Assembly: GCA_016192425.1 (NCBI GenBank)
Contig: JACPUE010000035.1
Span: forward strand, 1-64,000
DNA from: Burkholderiales bacterium
GTDB taxonomy: Bacteria; Pseudomonadota; Gammaproteobacteria; Burkholderiales; Burkholderiaceae_C
Reading direction: 5' to 3'
DNA length: 64,000 bases
Made by a program: the position numbers and the translations under genes. The notes under the pieces were generated by a model that saw only the letters and a program-made list of their open reading frames with translations, was not told the DNA's origin and did not search any database. Positions 29,631 through 39,914 of this stretch are shown here, one piece after another (position 1 is the stretch's first letter; every line of letters starts with the position of its first letter).

Positions 29631-30110
29631 TCAGGCACGTGCAATGGTGTTGGTGCGGCGGATCTTCTGCTGCAACTGGATGATGCCGTAGATCAGCGCT
29701 TCGGCCGTGGGCGGACAGCCCGGCACGTACACGTCCACCGGCACGATGCGGTCGCAGCCACGCACCACGGAATAGCTGTAGTGGTAGTAGCCACCACCGT
29801 TGGCGCACGAACCCATGGAGAGCACCCAGCGCGGCTCGCTCATCTGGTCGTACACCTTGCGCAGCGCAGGCGCCATCTTGTTGCACAGCGTGCCTGCCAC
29901 GATCATCAGATCGGACTGGCGGGGGCTGGCGCGGAACACCTCGGCACCAAAGCGGCCGATGTCGTAGCGCGCAGCGGCTGCGTGCATCATCTCGACCGCG
30001 CAGCACGCCAGACCAAACGTCATGGGCCAGATCGAACCCGTCTTGGCCCAGTTCACCACGGAGTCGTAGCTCGTGGTGATGAAGCCTTCCTTCATCACGC
30101 CTTCAATCAT
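29631..30110 (-). CDS. nuoB: NADH-quinone oxidoreductase subunit B
   Basis: Holds the terminal cluster N2 that reduces quinone, 159 aa. Cys36 and Cys37 in the unusual tandem pair, with Cys102 (GSCANGG) and Cys132 (VPGCPP), are the N2 ligands. The gene lies 24 bases after nuoA. Confidence 0.98.
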   Translation of the reverse strand: MIEGVMKEGFITTSYDSVVNWAKTGSIWPMTFGLACCAVEMMHAAAARYDIGRFGAEVFRASPRQSDLMIVAGTLCNKMAPALRKVYDQMSEPRWVLSMGSCANGGGYYHYSYSVVRGCDRIVPVDVYVPGCPPTAEALIYGIIQLQQKIRRTNTIARA

Positions 30111-30134
30111 TGCGTCGTTCCTCGTGCTAGCCGA

Positions 30135-30494
30135 TCATTCCCAATCGAGGGCGCCTTTTTTCCACTCGTAAGCGAAGCCCACGACCAGAATGGCCAGAAA
30201 AATCACCACGGCCACAAAGCCAGTCATTCCCACCTCCTGCAGCGCAACGGCCCAGGGGAACAGGAAGGCAATTTCCAGATCGAAAAGAATGAAAAGAATA
30301 GCGACGAGGTAGTAGCGCACATCGAACTTCATGCGCGCGTCTTCGAAGGCGTCGAAGCCACACTCGTAAGGAGAGTTTTTGGCAGCATCAGGGCGGTTGG
30401 GGCCCAGGATGTACCCCAAAGCCAGGGGCACGATACCTACCGCAATGCCAATCAAGATGAACAGGAGGACGGGGAGATATTGATCGAGGTTCAT
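30135..30494 (-). CDS. nuoA: NADH-quinone oxidoreductase subunit A
   Basis: Three-helix membrane subunit homologous to ND3, 119 aa, first gene of the complex I operon. The loop [15 protein letters not shown] contains the conserved cysteine that sits at the quinone-site interface. The ATG at 30494 lies about 80 bases after tRNA-Leu on the same strand, so tRNA and nuo may share a transcript. Confidence 0.96.
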   Translation of the reverse strand: MNLDQYLPVLLFILIGIAVGIVPLALGYILGPNRPDAAKNSPYECGFDAFEDARMKFDVRYYLVAILFILFDLEIAFLFPWAVALQEVGMTGFVAVVIFLAILVVGFAYEWKKGALDWE

Positions 30495-30573
30495 CTTGAG
30501 GATGCGCTCACCGTGGAGCCTCGCCCGTCATGTCCGCAGGACGGAACACGCGGACAGGCCTGTTTGTATGTTG

Positions 30574-30660
30574 TTTGGTGCCGTCGGCGAGACTCGAACT
30601 CGCACAGCTTTCGCCACTACCCCCTCAAGATAGCGTGTCTACCAATTTCACCACGACGGC
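30574..30660 (-). tRNA. tRNA-Leu (anticodon GAG)
   Basis: 87 bases folding as a class II tRNA: 7-bp acceptor GCCGUCG/CGACGGC, D-arm with GGUAGACAC, anticodon stem CUAUC/GGUAG around UUGAGGG giving GAG, a long variable arm and a TTCGAGT T-loop. CCA is encoded. It lies between secG and nuoA, a position conserved in the lineage. Confidence 0.95.
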
Positions 30661-30773
30661 ATATCGTGTCTGGGTGGCATGAGGAACCGATTTGGTTTTG
30701 GCTTCCCAGACAGACTCAAATTCTACCCCGGAAAAACCCTATCAAGGTGTCCGATGTCGCATTTCTTGCGTTT

Positions 30774-31181
30774 TTATTTCGCAGGAATTTGACCTGCGCC
30801 AGATGCAGGAGTTTCAGGGGCGGTAGCAGCCGAAGCCGCAGGCGCAGCAGCCCCCGCAACGGAGGATGCCGACCCAGCATCGGAAGAAGCCGCAGGAGCG
30901 ACCGCTGCAGGCGTTTCAAGCACGCTGCCCGTGCTGGTCGGACGCGCATTTCCAAAGTATGCCAGCATCAGCGTGCACACAAAAAACACGCCCGCCAGCA
31001 CCGCCGTGGTGCGCGAAAGGAAGTTGGCTCCGCCCGTTGCGCCGAACAGGCTGCCCGAACTGCCGCTGCCAAACGCAGCCCCCATGTCGGCACCTTTGCC
31101 GTGCTGGATGAGGATCAGCCCAATCATGCCCAAAGCGGCCAGGATCTGGGCCGTCAACAACACGTTCACTAGCAAGTTCAT
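30774..31181 (-). CDS. secG: Preprotein translocase subunit SecG
   Basis: Small membrane component of the SecYEG channel that eases protein export, 135 aa. Two helices are present: the N-terminal one with LLTAQILAALGMIGLILIQ leads into the conserved QHGKGADMGAAFGSGSSGSLFG, and a second covers about 55-73. The last 60 residues are an Ala/Pro/Ser-rich tail, longer than in E. coli. AGGAGT precedes the ATG. Just downstream of tpiA. Confidence 0.95.
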   Translation of the reverse strand: MNLLVNVLLTAQILAALGMIGLILIQHGKGADMGAAFGSGSSGSLFGATGGANFLSRTTAVLAGVFFVCTLMLAYFGNARPTSTGSVLETPAAVAPAASSDAGSASSVAGAAAPAASAATAPETPASGAGQIPAK

Positions 31182-31222
31182 TCTAAAAACACTCCTGATT
31201 TAATAGCGTGTACCGCTTGCCC

Positions 31223-31966
31223 TTATTGGGCTGCGGCAATAATTTGTAAAAAGTCTGCTGCCTTGAGCGATGCACCGCCCACGAGGCCGCCGTCGATGTC
31301 AGGCTGCGCCAGGAGCTGGGCTGCGTTGCTGGCGTTCATGCTGCCGCCGTAGAGCAGCCGAATCTTTGCTGCCTGGGGGCTGGCTGCTGCAAGCTGCGCG
31401 CGCAGCACGGCATGCACTTCCTGCGCCTGTTCGGGCGTGGCCGTCTTACCGGTGCCGATGGCCCAGACCGGCTCGTAGGCCACCACCACTTCACTGATGC
31501 AGTGGCCGTTGAGATGGATCACCGCAGCCAGCTGGCGGCGCACCACGGTTTCGGTCTGCCCGGCTTCGCGCTCGGCCAGCGTTTCGCCCACGCAGACGAT
31601 GGGTGTGATGCCCGCCGCCAGCGCACGCTGCGCCTTCACGGCCACGTGCACATCGGTTTCGCCATGGTATTGGCGGCGCTCCGAATGCCCCACCAGCACA
31701 TAGCGCACCGCAAAATCGCGCAGCATGGCGGCCGAGCATTCGCCTGTGTAGGCGCCGGATTCGTGCTGCGACACGTCCTGCGCCGCCAGGGCCAGCGCAG
31801 AGCCAGCCGCCAGCGCCTGCACCTGTGCCAGGTAGGGCGCAGGCACGGCCAGCGCCACGTCGCAAGCGGGCGTTCCCATGCCGTCGCGCAGGGCCCGCAC
31901 CAGTGTTTCGTTGGCAGCCAGGCTGCCATTCATCTTCCAGTTGCCTGCAATGAGTTTTTTCATCAT
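31223..31966 (-). CDS. tpiA: Triosephosphate isomerase
   Basis: Interconverts dihydroxyacetone phosphate and glyceraldehyde-3-phosphate, 247 aa. AGNWKMNG carries the active-site lysine, [10 protein letters not shown] the histidine and [12 protein letters not shown] the catalytic glutamate; [11 protein letters not shown] binds phosphate. The start is one of two adjacent ATGs at 31966/31963, two bases after the quinone oxidoreductase stop. A longer frame upstream is spurious because it lies within that gene. Confidence 0.97.
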   Translation of the reverse strand: MMKKLIAGNWKMNGSLAANETLVRALRDGMGTPACDVALAVPAPYLAQVQALAAGSALALAAQDVSQHESGAYTGECSAAMLRDFAVRYVLVGHSERRQYHGETDVHVAVKAQRALAAGITPIVCVGETLAEREAGQTETVVRRQLAAVIHLNGHCISEVVVAYEPVWAIGTGKTATPEQAQEVHAVLRAQLAAASPQAAKIRLLYGGSMNASNAAQLLAQPDIDGGLVGGASLKAADFLQIIAAAQ

Positions 31967-31968
31967 GG

Positions 31969-32955
31969 TTACCAGGTCAAAACAATTTTGCCGATGTGGC
32001 GGTTGGACTCCATCAGCGCATGGGCCTGCGCCGCCTCGTGGGCGGCAAAGCTGCGGTACACCACCGGGCGCACCGCACCCGATGCCAGCAAGGGCCACAC
32101 GTGCTCGCGCAAGGCGCGGGCAATGGCCCCCTTGAAGGTACTGGAGCGGGCCCGCAGCGTGGAGCCGGTAATGGTCAGCCGCCTGCGCAGCAGCTTGCCT
32201 GCATCGAACGTGGCCTGCACCCCGCCCTGCACGGCAATGATGGCAATGCGCCCGTCTTCGGCAAGGCAATCGACCTCGCGCGCCACATAGTCGCCCGCCA
32301 CCATGTCCAGCACCACATCGGCACCCCTGCCCCGCGTGATGCGCAGCACTTCGGCCACGAAGTCCTGGCTGCGGTAGGCGATGGCGTGGTGCGCCCCCAG
32401 CGCCAGGCAGGCAGCGCATTTTTCATCGCTCCCGGCCGTCACGATGACGGTGGCACCCCATGCACGCCCCAGTTGGATGGCCGCCACGCCAATGCCGCTG
32501 CTGCCGCCTTGCACCAGCAGGGTTTCACCCGCCTGCAAATGCGCACGGTCAAAAACGTTGCTCCAGACGGTGAAGAAGGTTTCGGGCAAAGAGGCGGCTT
32601 CGGCATCGCTCAGCGCCGCAGGCACCGGCAGGCACTGCTCCACCGGGGCCACGCACCACTGCGCATAGCCGCCACCTGCCAACAAGGCGCACACACGGTC
32701 GCCCGGCTGCAAGCCGTGGGCAGCCATGGCCTGCGCATCCCCGGACTCGATCACGCCTGCCACCTCCAAGCCCGGAAGATCGCTTGCACCAGGCGGCGCA
32801 GGATAGTGGCCCTTGCGCTGCAGCACGTCGGGGCGGTTGACCCCGCTGGCCGCCACGCGGATCAACACCTCGCCCACGCCCGGCACGGGCTGCGCGCGCT
32901 CGCACATGCGCAGCACCTCGGGGGCGCCAAAGGCGGAGATTTCGATGGCCTGCAT
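31969..32955 (-). CDS. NAD(P)H quinone oxidoreductase, PIG3 / zeta-crystallin type
   Basis: Medium-chain dehydrogenase without the zinc site, 328 aa. The N-terminal GroES-like domain has [16 protein letters not shown], and [17 protein letters not shown] is the nucleotide-binding turn. It probably reduces quinones or related enones with NADPH. Directly upstream of tpiA and likely co-transcribed with tpiA and secG. Confidence 0.9.
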   Translation of the reverse strand: MQAIEISAFGAPEVLRMCERAQPVPGVGEVLIRVAASGVNRPDVLQRKGHYPAPPGASDLPGLEVAGVIESGDAQAMAAHGLQPGDRVCALLAGGGYAQWCVAPVEQCLPVPAALSDAEAASLPETFFTVWSNVFDRAHLQAGETLLVQGGSSGIGVAAIQLGRAWGATVIVTAGSDEKCAACLALGAHHAIAYRSQDFVAEVLRITRGRGADVVLDMVAGDYVAREVDCLAEDGRIAIIAVQGGVQATFDAGKLLRRRLTITGSTLRARSSTFKGAIARALREHVWPLLASGAVRPVVYRSFAAHEAAQAHALMESNRHIGKIVLTW

Positions 32956-32976
32956 GGGTGGTTGGATTTGATGGAT

Positions 32977-33032
32977 TATTTTGGCTGCTTGCGTCCGTAT
33001 ATCAAGCGCAAACAGCTATCAAAATAATAGCA
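32977..33032 (+). repeat. Short AGCGC/AGCTAT-family repeat between qor-like gene and pnp
   Basis: Intergenic copy: TTTTGGCTGCTTGCG, a short spacer, ATCAAGCGC, then AACAGCTATCAAAATAATAG. The order and spacing match the copy at 53586-53637. It starts about 20 bases upstream of the quinone oxidoreductase start codon and ends just before the pnp stop codon region. Confidence 0.7.
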
Positions 33033-33044
33033 ACACCTCAGCAA

Positions 33045-35288
33045 TCAGGCCTGCATCTGGTCTTGCGTACCCGATGTCGGCTGCTGCTGTTGCTGCTGCT
33101 CGGCACCCTGGTCGCGGGGCTCACGCGCCTCGCGCGGTGCGCGGTACTCGCGTTCGCGGCGCTCTGCGGGGGCAGGACGGTCGCTGCTGCCAGCGGGACG
33201 CTCGGTCAGCGCCTTCATCGACAGCTTGACGCGGCCCTTCTCGTCCGTCTCCAGTACCTTGACCTTGACGATCTGGCCTTCGCTCAGGTAGTCGGTGACC
33301 TTTTCCACGCGCTCGTGGGCGATCTGGCTGATGTGCAGCAGGCCGTCCTTGCCGGGCAACAGGTTGATGAGGGCGCCGAAGTCCAGGATCTTGGTGACCG
33401 GGCCTTCGTACACCTTGCCGATTTCCACCTCGGCAGTGATCTGCTCGATACGGCGCTTGGCCTCGTCGGCCTTGGCGCCGTCGTTCGAGGCGATGGTGAT
33501 GGTGCCGTCTTCCTCGATGTTGATCTGGGTGCCGGTTTCTTCGGTCAGCGCACGGATGGTGGCGCCGCCCTTGCCGATCACGTCGCGGATCTTCTCGGGG
33601 TTGATCTTCATCGTGTAGAGCTTGGGCGCAAAGCTCGAAATCTCGGTCTTGGCCTCACCCATGGCTTCCTGCATCTTGCCCAGGATGTGCATGCGCGCTT
33701 CCTTGGCCTGGGCCAGCGCTACCTGCATGATTTCCTTGGTGATGCCCTGGATCTTGATGTCCATCTGCAGCGCGGTGATGCCGTTGGTCGTGCCGGCCAC
33801 CTTGAAGTCCATGTCGCCCAGGTGGTCCTCATCGCCCAGGATGTCGGTCAGCACGGCGAAGCGGTTGCCGTCCTTGATCAGGCCCATGGCAATGCCCGCC
33901 ACATGCGCCTTCATGGGCACACCGGCGTCCATCAGCGACAGGCAGCCGCCGCAGACCGATGCCATGGACGAGGAACCGTTGGACTCGGTGATTTCCGACA
34001 CCACGCGGATGGTATAGGGGAATTCTTCCTTGCTTGGAAGGCAGGCCACCAGGGCCCGCTTGGCCAGGCGGCCGTGGCCGATTTCGCGGCGCTTGGTGCT
34101 GCCCATGCGGCCCACTTCACCGGTGGCAAAGGGAGGCATGTTGTAGTGCAGCATGAAGCGGTCTTCAAACTCGCCGGCCAGCGCGTCGATGCGCTGGGCA
34201 TCGCGCTCGGTGCCCAGCGTGGCCACGACCAGCGCCTGCGTCTCGCCACGGGTGAACAGTGCGGAGCCGTGCGTGCGCGGCAGCACGCCGTTGCGGATTT
34301 CGATGGGGCGCACGGTGCGCGTATCACGGCCGTCGATGCGCGGCTCACCGGCCAGAATCTGGCTGCGCACGATGCGCGCTTCGATGTCGAACAGCATGCC
34401 TTCGACCTTGACGGCATCGAATTCGACACCGGCCTCCTTCAGGTCGGCCATAACCACGGCGTAGGCCTCTCGGCAAGCATGCGTGCGGGCCTGCTTGTTG
34501 CGGATCTGGTAGGCAGCGCGCAGCTTGTCTTCGGCCAATTGCGTGACCTTGGCGATCAGTGCATCGTCCTTGGCCGGAGCCTGCCACTCCCAGGCGGGCT
34601 TGCCAGCGTCGCGCACCAGTTCGTGGATGGCGTTGATGGCGATCTTGCCCTGCTCGTGGCCGAACACCACAGCGCCCAGCATCACGTCCTCGGGCAGTTG
34701 CTGCGCTTCGGATTCGACCATCAGCACGGCGGCCTCAGTGCCAGCAACCACCAGATCCATCTGGCTGCTCTTGCGCGCCGTCTGGCCGGGGTTGAGCACA
34801 TATTCGCCATTGATGTAACCCACGCGGGCCGCGCCAATGGGGCCGCTGAAGGGAATGCCGGAGACCGCCAGGGCAGCGCTCGAAGCGATCATGGCGGCGA
34901 TGTCGGCGTCGACCTCGGGGTTGAGCGACAGGGTGTGGATGACCACATGCACTTCGTTGAAGAAGCCTTCCGGGAACAGCGGACGGATCGGGCGGTCGAT
35001 CAGGCGGCTGGTCAGCGTCTCCAGCTCGCTGGGCTTGGCTTCGCGCTTGAAGAAGCTGCCGGGGATCTTGCCGGCGGCATAGGTTTTCTCGATGTAGTCC
35101 ACCGTCAACGGGAAGAAATCCTGCCCCGGCTTGGCGGACTTGGAGGCCACCACCGTGGCCAGCACCACCGTATCGTCAATGTTCACCAGCACAGCGCCGG
35201 AGGCCTGGCGGGCGATCTCGCCCGTTTCCATGACGACGGTCTTGTCGCCCCATTGGAAAGACTTGGTAACCTTGTTGAAAATGCTCAT
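33045..35288 (-). CDS. pnp: Polyribonucleotide nucleotidyltransferase (PNPase)
   Basis: Phosphate-dependent 3' to 5' exoribonuclease, trimeric, part of the RNA degradosome. 747 aa: two RNase PH domains (about 5-230 and 310-550), a KH domain with [16 protein letters not shown], and an S1 domain with [20 protein letters not shown]. The C-terminal 50 residues are charged and then Gln-rich, a disordered tail. The ATG at 35288 follows AGGAG by five bases. It lies downstream of rpsO, the widely conserved order. Confidence 0.97.
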   Translation of the reverse strand: MSIFNKVTKSFQWGDKTVVMETGEIARQASGAVLVNIDDTVVLATVVASKSAKPGQDFFPLTVDYIEKTYAAGKIPGSFFKREAKPSELETLTSRLIDRPIRPLFPEGFFNEVHVVIHTLSLNPEVDADIAAMIASSAALAVSGIPFSGPIGAARVGYINGEYVLNPGQTARKSSQMDLVVAGTEAAVLMVESEAQQLPEDVMLGAVVFGHEQGKIAINAIHELVRDAGKPAWEWQAPAKDDALIAKVTQLAEDKLRAAYQIRNKQARTHACREAYAVVMADLKEAGVEFDAVKVEGMLFDIEARIVRSQILAGEPRIDGRDTRTVRPIEIRNGVLPRTHGSALFTRGETQALVVATLGTERDAQRIDALAGEFEDRFMLHYNMPPFATGEVGRMGSTKRREIGHGRLAKRALVACLPSKEEFPYTIRVVSEITESNGSSSMASVCGGCLSLMDAGVPMKAHVAGIAMGLIKDGNRFAVLTDILGDEDHLGDMDFKVAGTTNGITALQMDIKIQGITKEIMQVALAQAKEARMHILGKMQEAMGEAKTEISSFAPKLYTMKINPEKIRDVIGKGGATIRALTEETGTQINIEEDGTITIASNDGAKADEAKRRIEQITAEVEIGKVYEGPVTKILDFGALINLLPGKDGLLHISQIAHERVEKVTDYLSEGQIVKVKVLETDEKGRVKLSMKALTERPAGSSDRPAPAERREREYRAPREAREPRDQGAEQQQQQQPTSGTQDQMQA

Positions 35289-35431
35289 AGTTGCTCCTGA
35301 GTTAATAGCTGGTAACGCAATACCAGCAGGCTCTGGCGGCCAATTCAGCAAACGATGCCATTCCAGTGAAACCGCCCGCGGAGTTCATTGGAATGACACA
35401 GCTTCGATCTGCTCGGCACACCAGCAAAAGT

Positions 35432-35467
35432 AAAAAACGCCTGAGCTAGCGTACTAACCCAGGCGTT
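35432..35467 (-). terminator. Rho-independent terminator after rpsO
   Basis: On the minus strand the arms AACGCCTG and CAGGCGTT (35467-35460 and 35443-35436) enclose 16 bases and are followed by a T-rich run. It lies between rpsO and pnp, so it may partly separate their expression. Confidence 0.75.
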
Positions 35468-35484
35468 CATGCGTGCAATGCGGC

Positions 35485-35751
35485 TTACTTGCGCAGACCC
35501 AGTTTGGCAATCAGCGCGGTATAACGGTCGGCGTCTTTGGCCTTGAGGTAGTCCAGCAGCTTGCGGCGACGGCTCACCATGCGCAGCAGACCACGGCGGC
35601 CATGGTGATCCTTGGCATGCTCCTTGAAGTGAGGCATCAGTTCGTTGATGCGGGCGGTCAGCAGCGCCACCTGGACTTCGGGGCTACCGGTATCATTGGC
35701 AGCGCGTTGGTTGGCCTTGACGACTTCGGCCTTGGCGGAAGAGGAAATCAT
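35485..35751 (-). CDS. rpsO: 30S ribosomal protein S15
   Basis: Primary 16S rRNA-binding protein of the small-subunit platform, 88 aa. [16 protein letters not shown] and [14 protein letters not shown]-like helices (here [14 protein letters not shown]) are invariant family features, followed by [11 protein letters not shown] chose the ATG at 35751, giving the usual length. Confidence 0.97.
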   Translation of the reverse strand: MISSSAKAEVVKANQRAANDTGSPEVQVALLTARINELMPHFKEHAKDHHGRRGLLRMVSRRRKLLDYLKAKDADRYTALIAKLGLRK

Positions 35752-35919
35752 TGGAAATGTCCTTGGATAAACGGCGCACACGCTTTGCACGGCAAAAACT
35801 TGCGCACCTGGGTTTTACTTGCGCCAGGAACCGGAACAAGCCCTGACGTGCGTCTTGCACCATGCAAAACAGGCGGATTATAACCGCACCAGGCCAGCCG
35901 CCCCACCCCTCCACCAGCC

Positions 35920-36189
35920 ATGACCCCACACCGCATCACCCACCTCCCCATCATCACCTGCGCGCTGGCCCTGGGCCTGGCACTGGCCGCCAGCCCTGCT
36001 GACGCCTGGGCCAAGCGCAAGTCCAGCACCTACCACAGCACCCAGACCGACAAGCCCCGCAAGGGCGTCAGAAAAGTCACCTACCAGCGCAGCACCTCCG
36101 AAGAAACCCCTGCCCAGCGCGACCAACGGCTCCGGCGCGAATGCAAGGGCATGAACAACGCTGGCGCCTGCCTGGGCTATACCCGCTGA
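35920..36189 (+). CDS. Small secreted protein of unknown function
   Basis: An 89-aa protein with a clear Sec signal peptide (about 1-28, cleavage near SPADAWA). The mature 60 residues are basic and contain two cysteines near the C-terminus (RRECKGMNNAGACLGY) that could form a disulfide. No function recognised. Divergent from rpsO. Confidence 0.65.
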   Translation: MTPHRITHLPIITCALALGLALAASPADAWAKRKSSTYHSTQTDKPRKGVRKVTYQRSTSEETPAQRDQRLRRECKGMNNAGACLGYTR

Positions 36190-36295
36190 CCAATAGCCCC
36201 AGACAATCACGCGGCGGCAACCGCTTGTCTGTACCAACAAGCCATTCGTCGGCACCACCCAGTCACCCTTTCACCACAGCACCTAGGATGCCCTC

Positions 36296-36850
36296 ATGCA
36301 AGCCTTGAACCCAGTGCACCATCCCCCTGCCCCGGCTACCTATAGGGTCGAGAAGACACGTCAACACGGATTTACAGCCATCGAATTGATGGTGGTAGTA
36401 GCCATTGTGGCCATTTTGGCCGCTTTGGCGGCACCAAGCTTTACGCCTTTGATTGAACGCTGGCGCGTGCGGCAAACGGCAGAAAGCCTGACGTCCAGCC
36501 TGTACTTGGCACGCTCCGAGGCCATCAAGCGTGGCGGCGGTGTTGCACTTGATGCCACCGGCGGATGGGATCAAGGCTGGAAAGTGACACACACCCAAAA
36601 CCTCGTCACGACCGACCTGCAGGTCGTTGCAGCCCCAGCCAAAACGAACATCGCCCAAAACAACGGCAAAACCATGCTGTTCATTGATCGCTGGGGAATG
36701 ATCTCAGAAACCAATGGCGGAGCGCCTGCTTCCATGAATTTCCCGATATACCCCGCTGGAAAGACGGATACCGACACCAGCGCCATCAGGCTTTGCGTGA
36801 CCAGCGGAGGACGGCTTACGCAAATGAAGCAAGGCGCAAGCTGCCCTTGA
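36296..36850 (+). CDS. fimT: FimT/GspH-like minor pseudopilin, copy 1
   Basis: Type IV pilus minor pilin, 184 aa. A leader of about 25 residues ends at the prepilin peptidase site G-FTAIELMVVVAIVAIL, whose fifth mature residue is the typical glutamate. The following WRVRQTAESLTSSLYLARSEAIKRGG matches the GspH/FimT profile; some family members bind DNA during uptake. It is a tandem homologue of the next gene, suggesting local duplication. First gene of the pilus cluster. Confidence 0.85.
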   Translation: MQALNPVHHPPAPATYRVEKTRQHGFTAIELMVVVAIVAILAALAAPSFTPLIERWRVRQTAESLTSSLYLARSEAIKRGGGVALDATGGWDQGWKVTHTQNLVTTDLQVVAAPAKTNIAQNNGKTMLFIDRWGMISETNGGAPASMNFPIYPAGKTDTDTSAIRLCVTSGGRLTQMKQGASCP

Positions 36851-36869
36851 GCAATTCGGAAGCACCACC

Positions 36870-37448
36870 ATGCCGTCTCAACCAAGCAACGCCATCATTG
36901 CACCCTCCAGGCGGGCAGCAGGTTTCACTGCCATTGAGTTACTAGTGACTGTTTCTATTGTGGCCATCCTGGCAGCCTTGGCCGCACCTGGCTTCACGCC
37001 ACTGATCGAAAGCTGGAGGGTGCGCCAAGCCACTGAACAGCTCAAGTCCAGCCTGTATCTGGCCCGCTCTGAAGCCATCAGGCGTGGCGGGCAAGTAGCA
37101 ATTCAAAAACTGCCCAACAACACCAACGGCTGCACAAGCGCTACTGGAAGCAGCGATTGGGATTGCGGGTGGTTCATCTGCCATAACACCAACAACGACA
37201 GTAACTGCGACGCTGGCGAACCCGTGTTGCAGCGGGTAGAAACGCCAGCACGTGTGCAGGTGACCCGTACGGGCGGCGGTGCCAGCATCAAACTTAACCG
37301 ATGGGGATTGGTTGACGGCAAGTGGCTGGGCTTCAGCTTGGTGCCGCTCAACAAAACCACCACCCACCCCGGTGCACGCGGCGTCTGCATGAGCTCCGGC
37401 GGCCGTTTACGCACCATCCCCCCAGAATCCATCCCCTGTACTGGCTAA
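36870..37448 (+). CDS. fimT: FimT/GspH-like minor pseudopilin, copy 2
   Basis: 192 aa, close in sequence to the preceding gene: both contain AAPxFTPLIExWRVRQ, then a conserved SSLYLARSEAI(K/R)RGG stretch. The prepilin cleavage site is G-FTAIELLVTVSIVAIL. The C-terminal halves differ, including extra cysteines here (about four), which suggests different roles at the pilus tip. Twenty bases downstream of copy 1. Confidence 0.85.
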   Translation: MPSQPSNAIIAPSRRAAGFTAIELLVTVSIVAILAALAAPGFTPLIESWRVRQATEQLKSSLYLARSEAIRRGGQVAIQKLPNNTNGCTSATGSSDWDCGWFICHNTNNDSNCDAGEPVLQRVETPARVQVTRTGGGASIKLNRWGLVDGKWLGFSLVPLNKTTTHPGARGVCMSSGGRLRTIPPESIPCTG

Positions 37449-37453
37449 CAACC

Positions 37454-38101
37454 ATGACACACCACATCGCTGCCACTAGCCGCCGCCAACAAGGTATCTC
37501 GCTGATCGAGTCCTTGGTGGCCGTTGTCGTCACCGCCCTGGGCATCCTCGGCATCCTGGGCGTACAAATGCGCACACTCACAGACACATCCACCACCGTA
37601 CGCCGGGCACAAGCCATACGGCTGATCGAAGATTTAGGCGAACGCATGAAAACCAACCCTAATGCACTTGCCAATATCAACGTTTACCTTACAACCTTTT
37701 CCGACACCCCAGCGCCTGGCAGTTGTGCGACAGGCTGCAACAACTCTCAATTGGCCTTGTATGACATGCAGGTGTGGAAAAAGGCTATCCGGGACAACAT
37801 TCCTACAGGCAAAGCCGCTATCTTCATCCCTCCAGCGGAGGGGGGCGTACCGGCAGGCCAGGGGCGCCAGCTTGGCGTCATGGTGGCCTGGCGCGAAAAC
37901 GAGCGGGACACCAGTTCAGCATACAAGGACGACATCGATGCCACAAAGGTGCGTGCCAGCGACGGCTCGTTAAGTGCTGGCGCGACCCTTGCATGCCCTG
38001 CCAACCACATTTGCCACCTGCAATACCTGCCTGTCTCGGGCCGTTGTGCGCCTTATACCCCCGGCGCATCCACCACAACGTACTACTGCCCAGGAGCCTG
38101 A
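37454..38101 (+). CDS. pilV: Type IV pilus modification protein PilV
   Basis: Minor pilin helping to start pilus assembly, 215 aa. The leader ends at G-ISLIESLVAVVVTALGILG, with the conserved glutamate. A RRAQAIRLIEDLGERMKTN helix follows, as in PilV proteins. I chose the ATG at 37454, five bases after the fimT copy 2 stop; a longer upstream frame overlaps that gene. Confidence 0.88.
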   Translation: MTHHIAATSRRQQGISLIESLVAVVVTALGILGILGVQMRTLTDTSTTVRRAQAIRLIEDLGERMKTNPNALANINVYLTTFSDTPAPGSCATGCNNSQLALYDMQVWKKAIRDNIPTGKAAIFIPPAEGGVPAGQGRQLGVMVAWRENERDTSSAYKDDIDATKVRASDGSLSAGATLACPANHICHLQYLPVSGRCAPYTPGASTTTYYCPGA

Positions 38102-38102
38102 C

Positions 38103-39035
38103 ATGCGCTCAATGCCCTTTGCCACATCCGGCCTCCAAAGCACCCGCATCACCACCCGGACGGGAGCACATCCCACCCACCAGCGCGGGGTAACCTTGAT
38201 AGAACTGATGGTTGGCATCGCCATCGGTCTTCTTGTGGTTGCTGTTGCCATGGGTGCTCTCATGGTCTCACGCGGTGTGTCGGGTACGGTCACGGACGCC
38301 AGCAGCATTCAGCAACAAGCATCCTATGCGATGCGGGTGATTGGTCAGCAAATCAGACAAGCTGGTTCATTACGACTCAATCTCGACCCAAAGAGCACTG
38401 CAACTGCTGAAAAATATTTGGCTCCCGTGGCATTTGAAACAATGGCAGCAGCCAGCACAAATCCCACATACAGCTTCGATGCAGGACAGGCAACAAATGT
38501 TATCCAAGGCACAGCATCCCCTGTGACCGTAACCACGGGTTTCCGCCGTTATACAGAGCCTGTCTTTATCAGCGCATCTGAACAGACATTAGGACGAAAC
38601 TGCTTAGGTGGTCCATCAGATAGTGGCAATGACGATCAGCGAGTGGAAAGCGTTTTTCAGTTTGATACAGCCAATAATATCCTTCTTTGCAATGGAAATG
38701 GTGCAGGTGGCCAGGCGCTTATACAAAATGTAGCTAATTTCCAGGTGAATTACTTGGTGCAGGACATCACAACCACACCAGGCATACCCACCATCAAATC
38801 CGTGAATGCAACGGGTGTCGCCAACTGGGGGCAGGTGCAGGCCGTGGAAGTCTGTCTCGTGATTTACGGCGCCGAGCCTATCGACCTACCTGCGGGCAGC
38901 AACTACACCGACTGCGACGGAACAACGCTGGTGGACATGAGCACCCTGACCGGTTCACGCGCAAAACGCATGCACATGGTCTTTCGCAACGTCTTTCAAC
39001 TTCGCAGCCAGGGCCTCATTGGTACTGTGCTCTAA
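38103..39035 (+). CDS. pilW: Type IV pilus minor pilin PilW
   Basis: 310 aa with a 30-residue leader before G-VTLIELMVGIAIGLLVVAV. SSIQQQASYAMRVIGQQIRQAG and a C-terminal LRSQG block are typical PilW features. The ATG at 38103 is one base after the pilV stop. The middle of the gene (about 38340-38720) is richer in A and T than its neighbours, suggesting a divergent or exchanged segment. Confidence 0.88.
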   Translation: MRSMPFATSGLQSTRITTRTGAHPTHQRGVTLIELMVGIAIGLLVVAVAMGALMVSRGVSGTVTDASSIQQQASYAMRVIGQQIRQAGSLRLNLDPKSTATAEKYLAPVAFETMAAASTNPTYSFDAGQATNVIQGTASPVTVTTGFRRYTEPVFISASEQTLGRNCLGGPSDSGNDDQRVESVFQFDTANNILLCNGNGAGGQALIQNVANFQVNYLVQDITTTPGIPTIKSVNATGVANWGQVQAVEVCLVIYGAEPIDLPAGSNYTDCDGTTLVDMSTLTGSRAKRMHMVFRNVFQLRSQGLIGTVL

Positions 39036-39056
39036 CCAATTGCCGAGCAAACCATC

Positions 39057-39830
39057 ATGCAAAGCATGCCTATTCCACCCCATCAACGCTTGCGCCACCA
39101 ACAGCAAGGTGTCGCGTTGTTTGTCGTGATCGTGTTCGTCATGCTGTCCATGCTGCTGGCGCTGTGGGCATCTCGAACCTCGCTGTTCAACGAGATGATC
39201 GTTGGCAACGATGCCGATTACCAGCGCGCATTCGAGGCGGCACAGGCTCTGCTGCAAGACGCTGAACTCGACATTCGCAGCGAGAACCCCGATGGCTCCC
39301 CCTGCACCGGTGCCAGTTGCCGCAACAACATCGGCGCAGCTTACAAAATCCCAGTAGATTCGCCAGAGGTTACGCCGCTGCTGGCTGACCTCGACCTGGA
39401 GGCCACCAAATGCAAGGATGGCCTCTGTCTCAAACGTGCAGGGCGTCAAGACTTCTGGAACACCAACAGTTCCACCACATTACAGGCTGGGGAAGTCAAG
39501 CTTGAAGACATGATCAAACCGAATGTGGGTGCACGTTTTGGTCAGTACTCAGGCGCAACGGCAGGCAGCACCAGTACACCTGCGAACCCCATCCTGGCAG
39601 ATACAAGCGCAAACGACCGTGGAGGCTGGTATTGGATAGAAGTCTTGCGCTACGACGAAAGCAGCAAAAACTCCGGGGTGATTGTGGGCAATATCACCAC
39701 CGACAACCTGCTGCGCCTGAACCTCAGGCCCAACCTGGTCTACCGCATCACCGCGTTGGCCTTTGGTCGCAAGTCTGGAACCATAGCAGTATTGCAGCAA
39801 ACCTATGTCCGGCAAACCCGCAAAGATTGA
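39057..39830 (+). CDS. pilX: Type IV pilus assembly protein PilX
   Basis: 257 aa. A short basic N-terminus with QQQGVALFVVIVFVMLSMLLAL forms the membrane segment; unlike the other pilins it has no glutamate at the fifth position, as is usual for PilX. FNEMIVGNDADYQRAFEAAQALL is the diagnostic helix. It lies just before pilY1, the normal order for the PilX/PilY1 pair. Confidence 0.85.
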   Translation: MQSMPIPPHQRLRHQQQGVALFVVIVFVMLSMLLALWASRTSLFNEMIVGNDADYQRAFEAAQALLQDAELDIRSENPDGSPCTGASCRNNIGAAYKIPVDSPEVTPLLADLDLEATKCKDGLCLKRAGRQDFWNTNSSTTLQAGEVKLEDMIKPNVGARFGQYSGATAGSTSTPANPILADTSANDRGGWYWIEVLRYDESSKNSGVIVGNITTDNLLRLNLRPNLVYRITALAFGRKSGTIAVLQQTYVRQTRKD

Positions 39831-39914
39831 TTTTCTATAAAAATATAGCAATCGATTATTACTTCGTAGCCGTCAAGGCTCATACCCCATAACCTTTCAG
39901 CCAAGGAGCTTCCC

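Noticed and set aside
29604-31172. Plus-strand frame of 522 codons crossing the tRNA-Leu region
   Set aside because: It passes opposite nuoA, nuoB, tRNA-Leu and secG, and the RRRDSNSHSF-type peptide comes from antisense tRNA.
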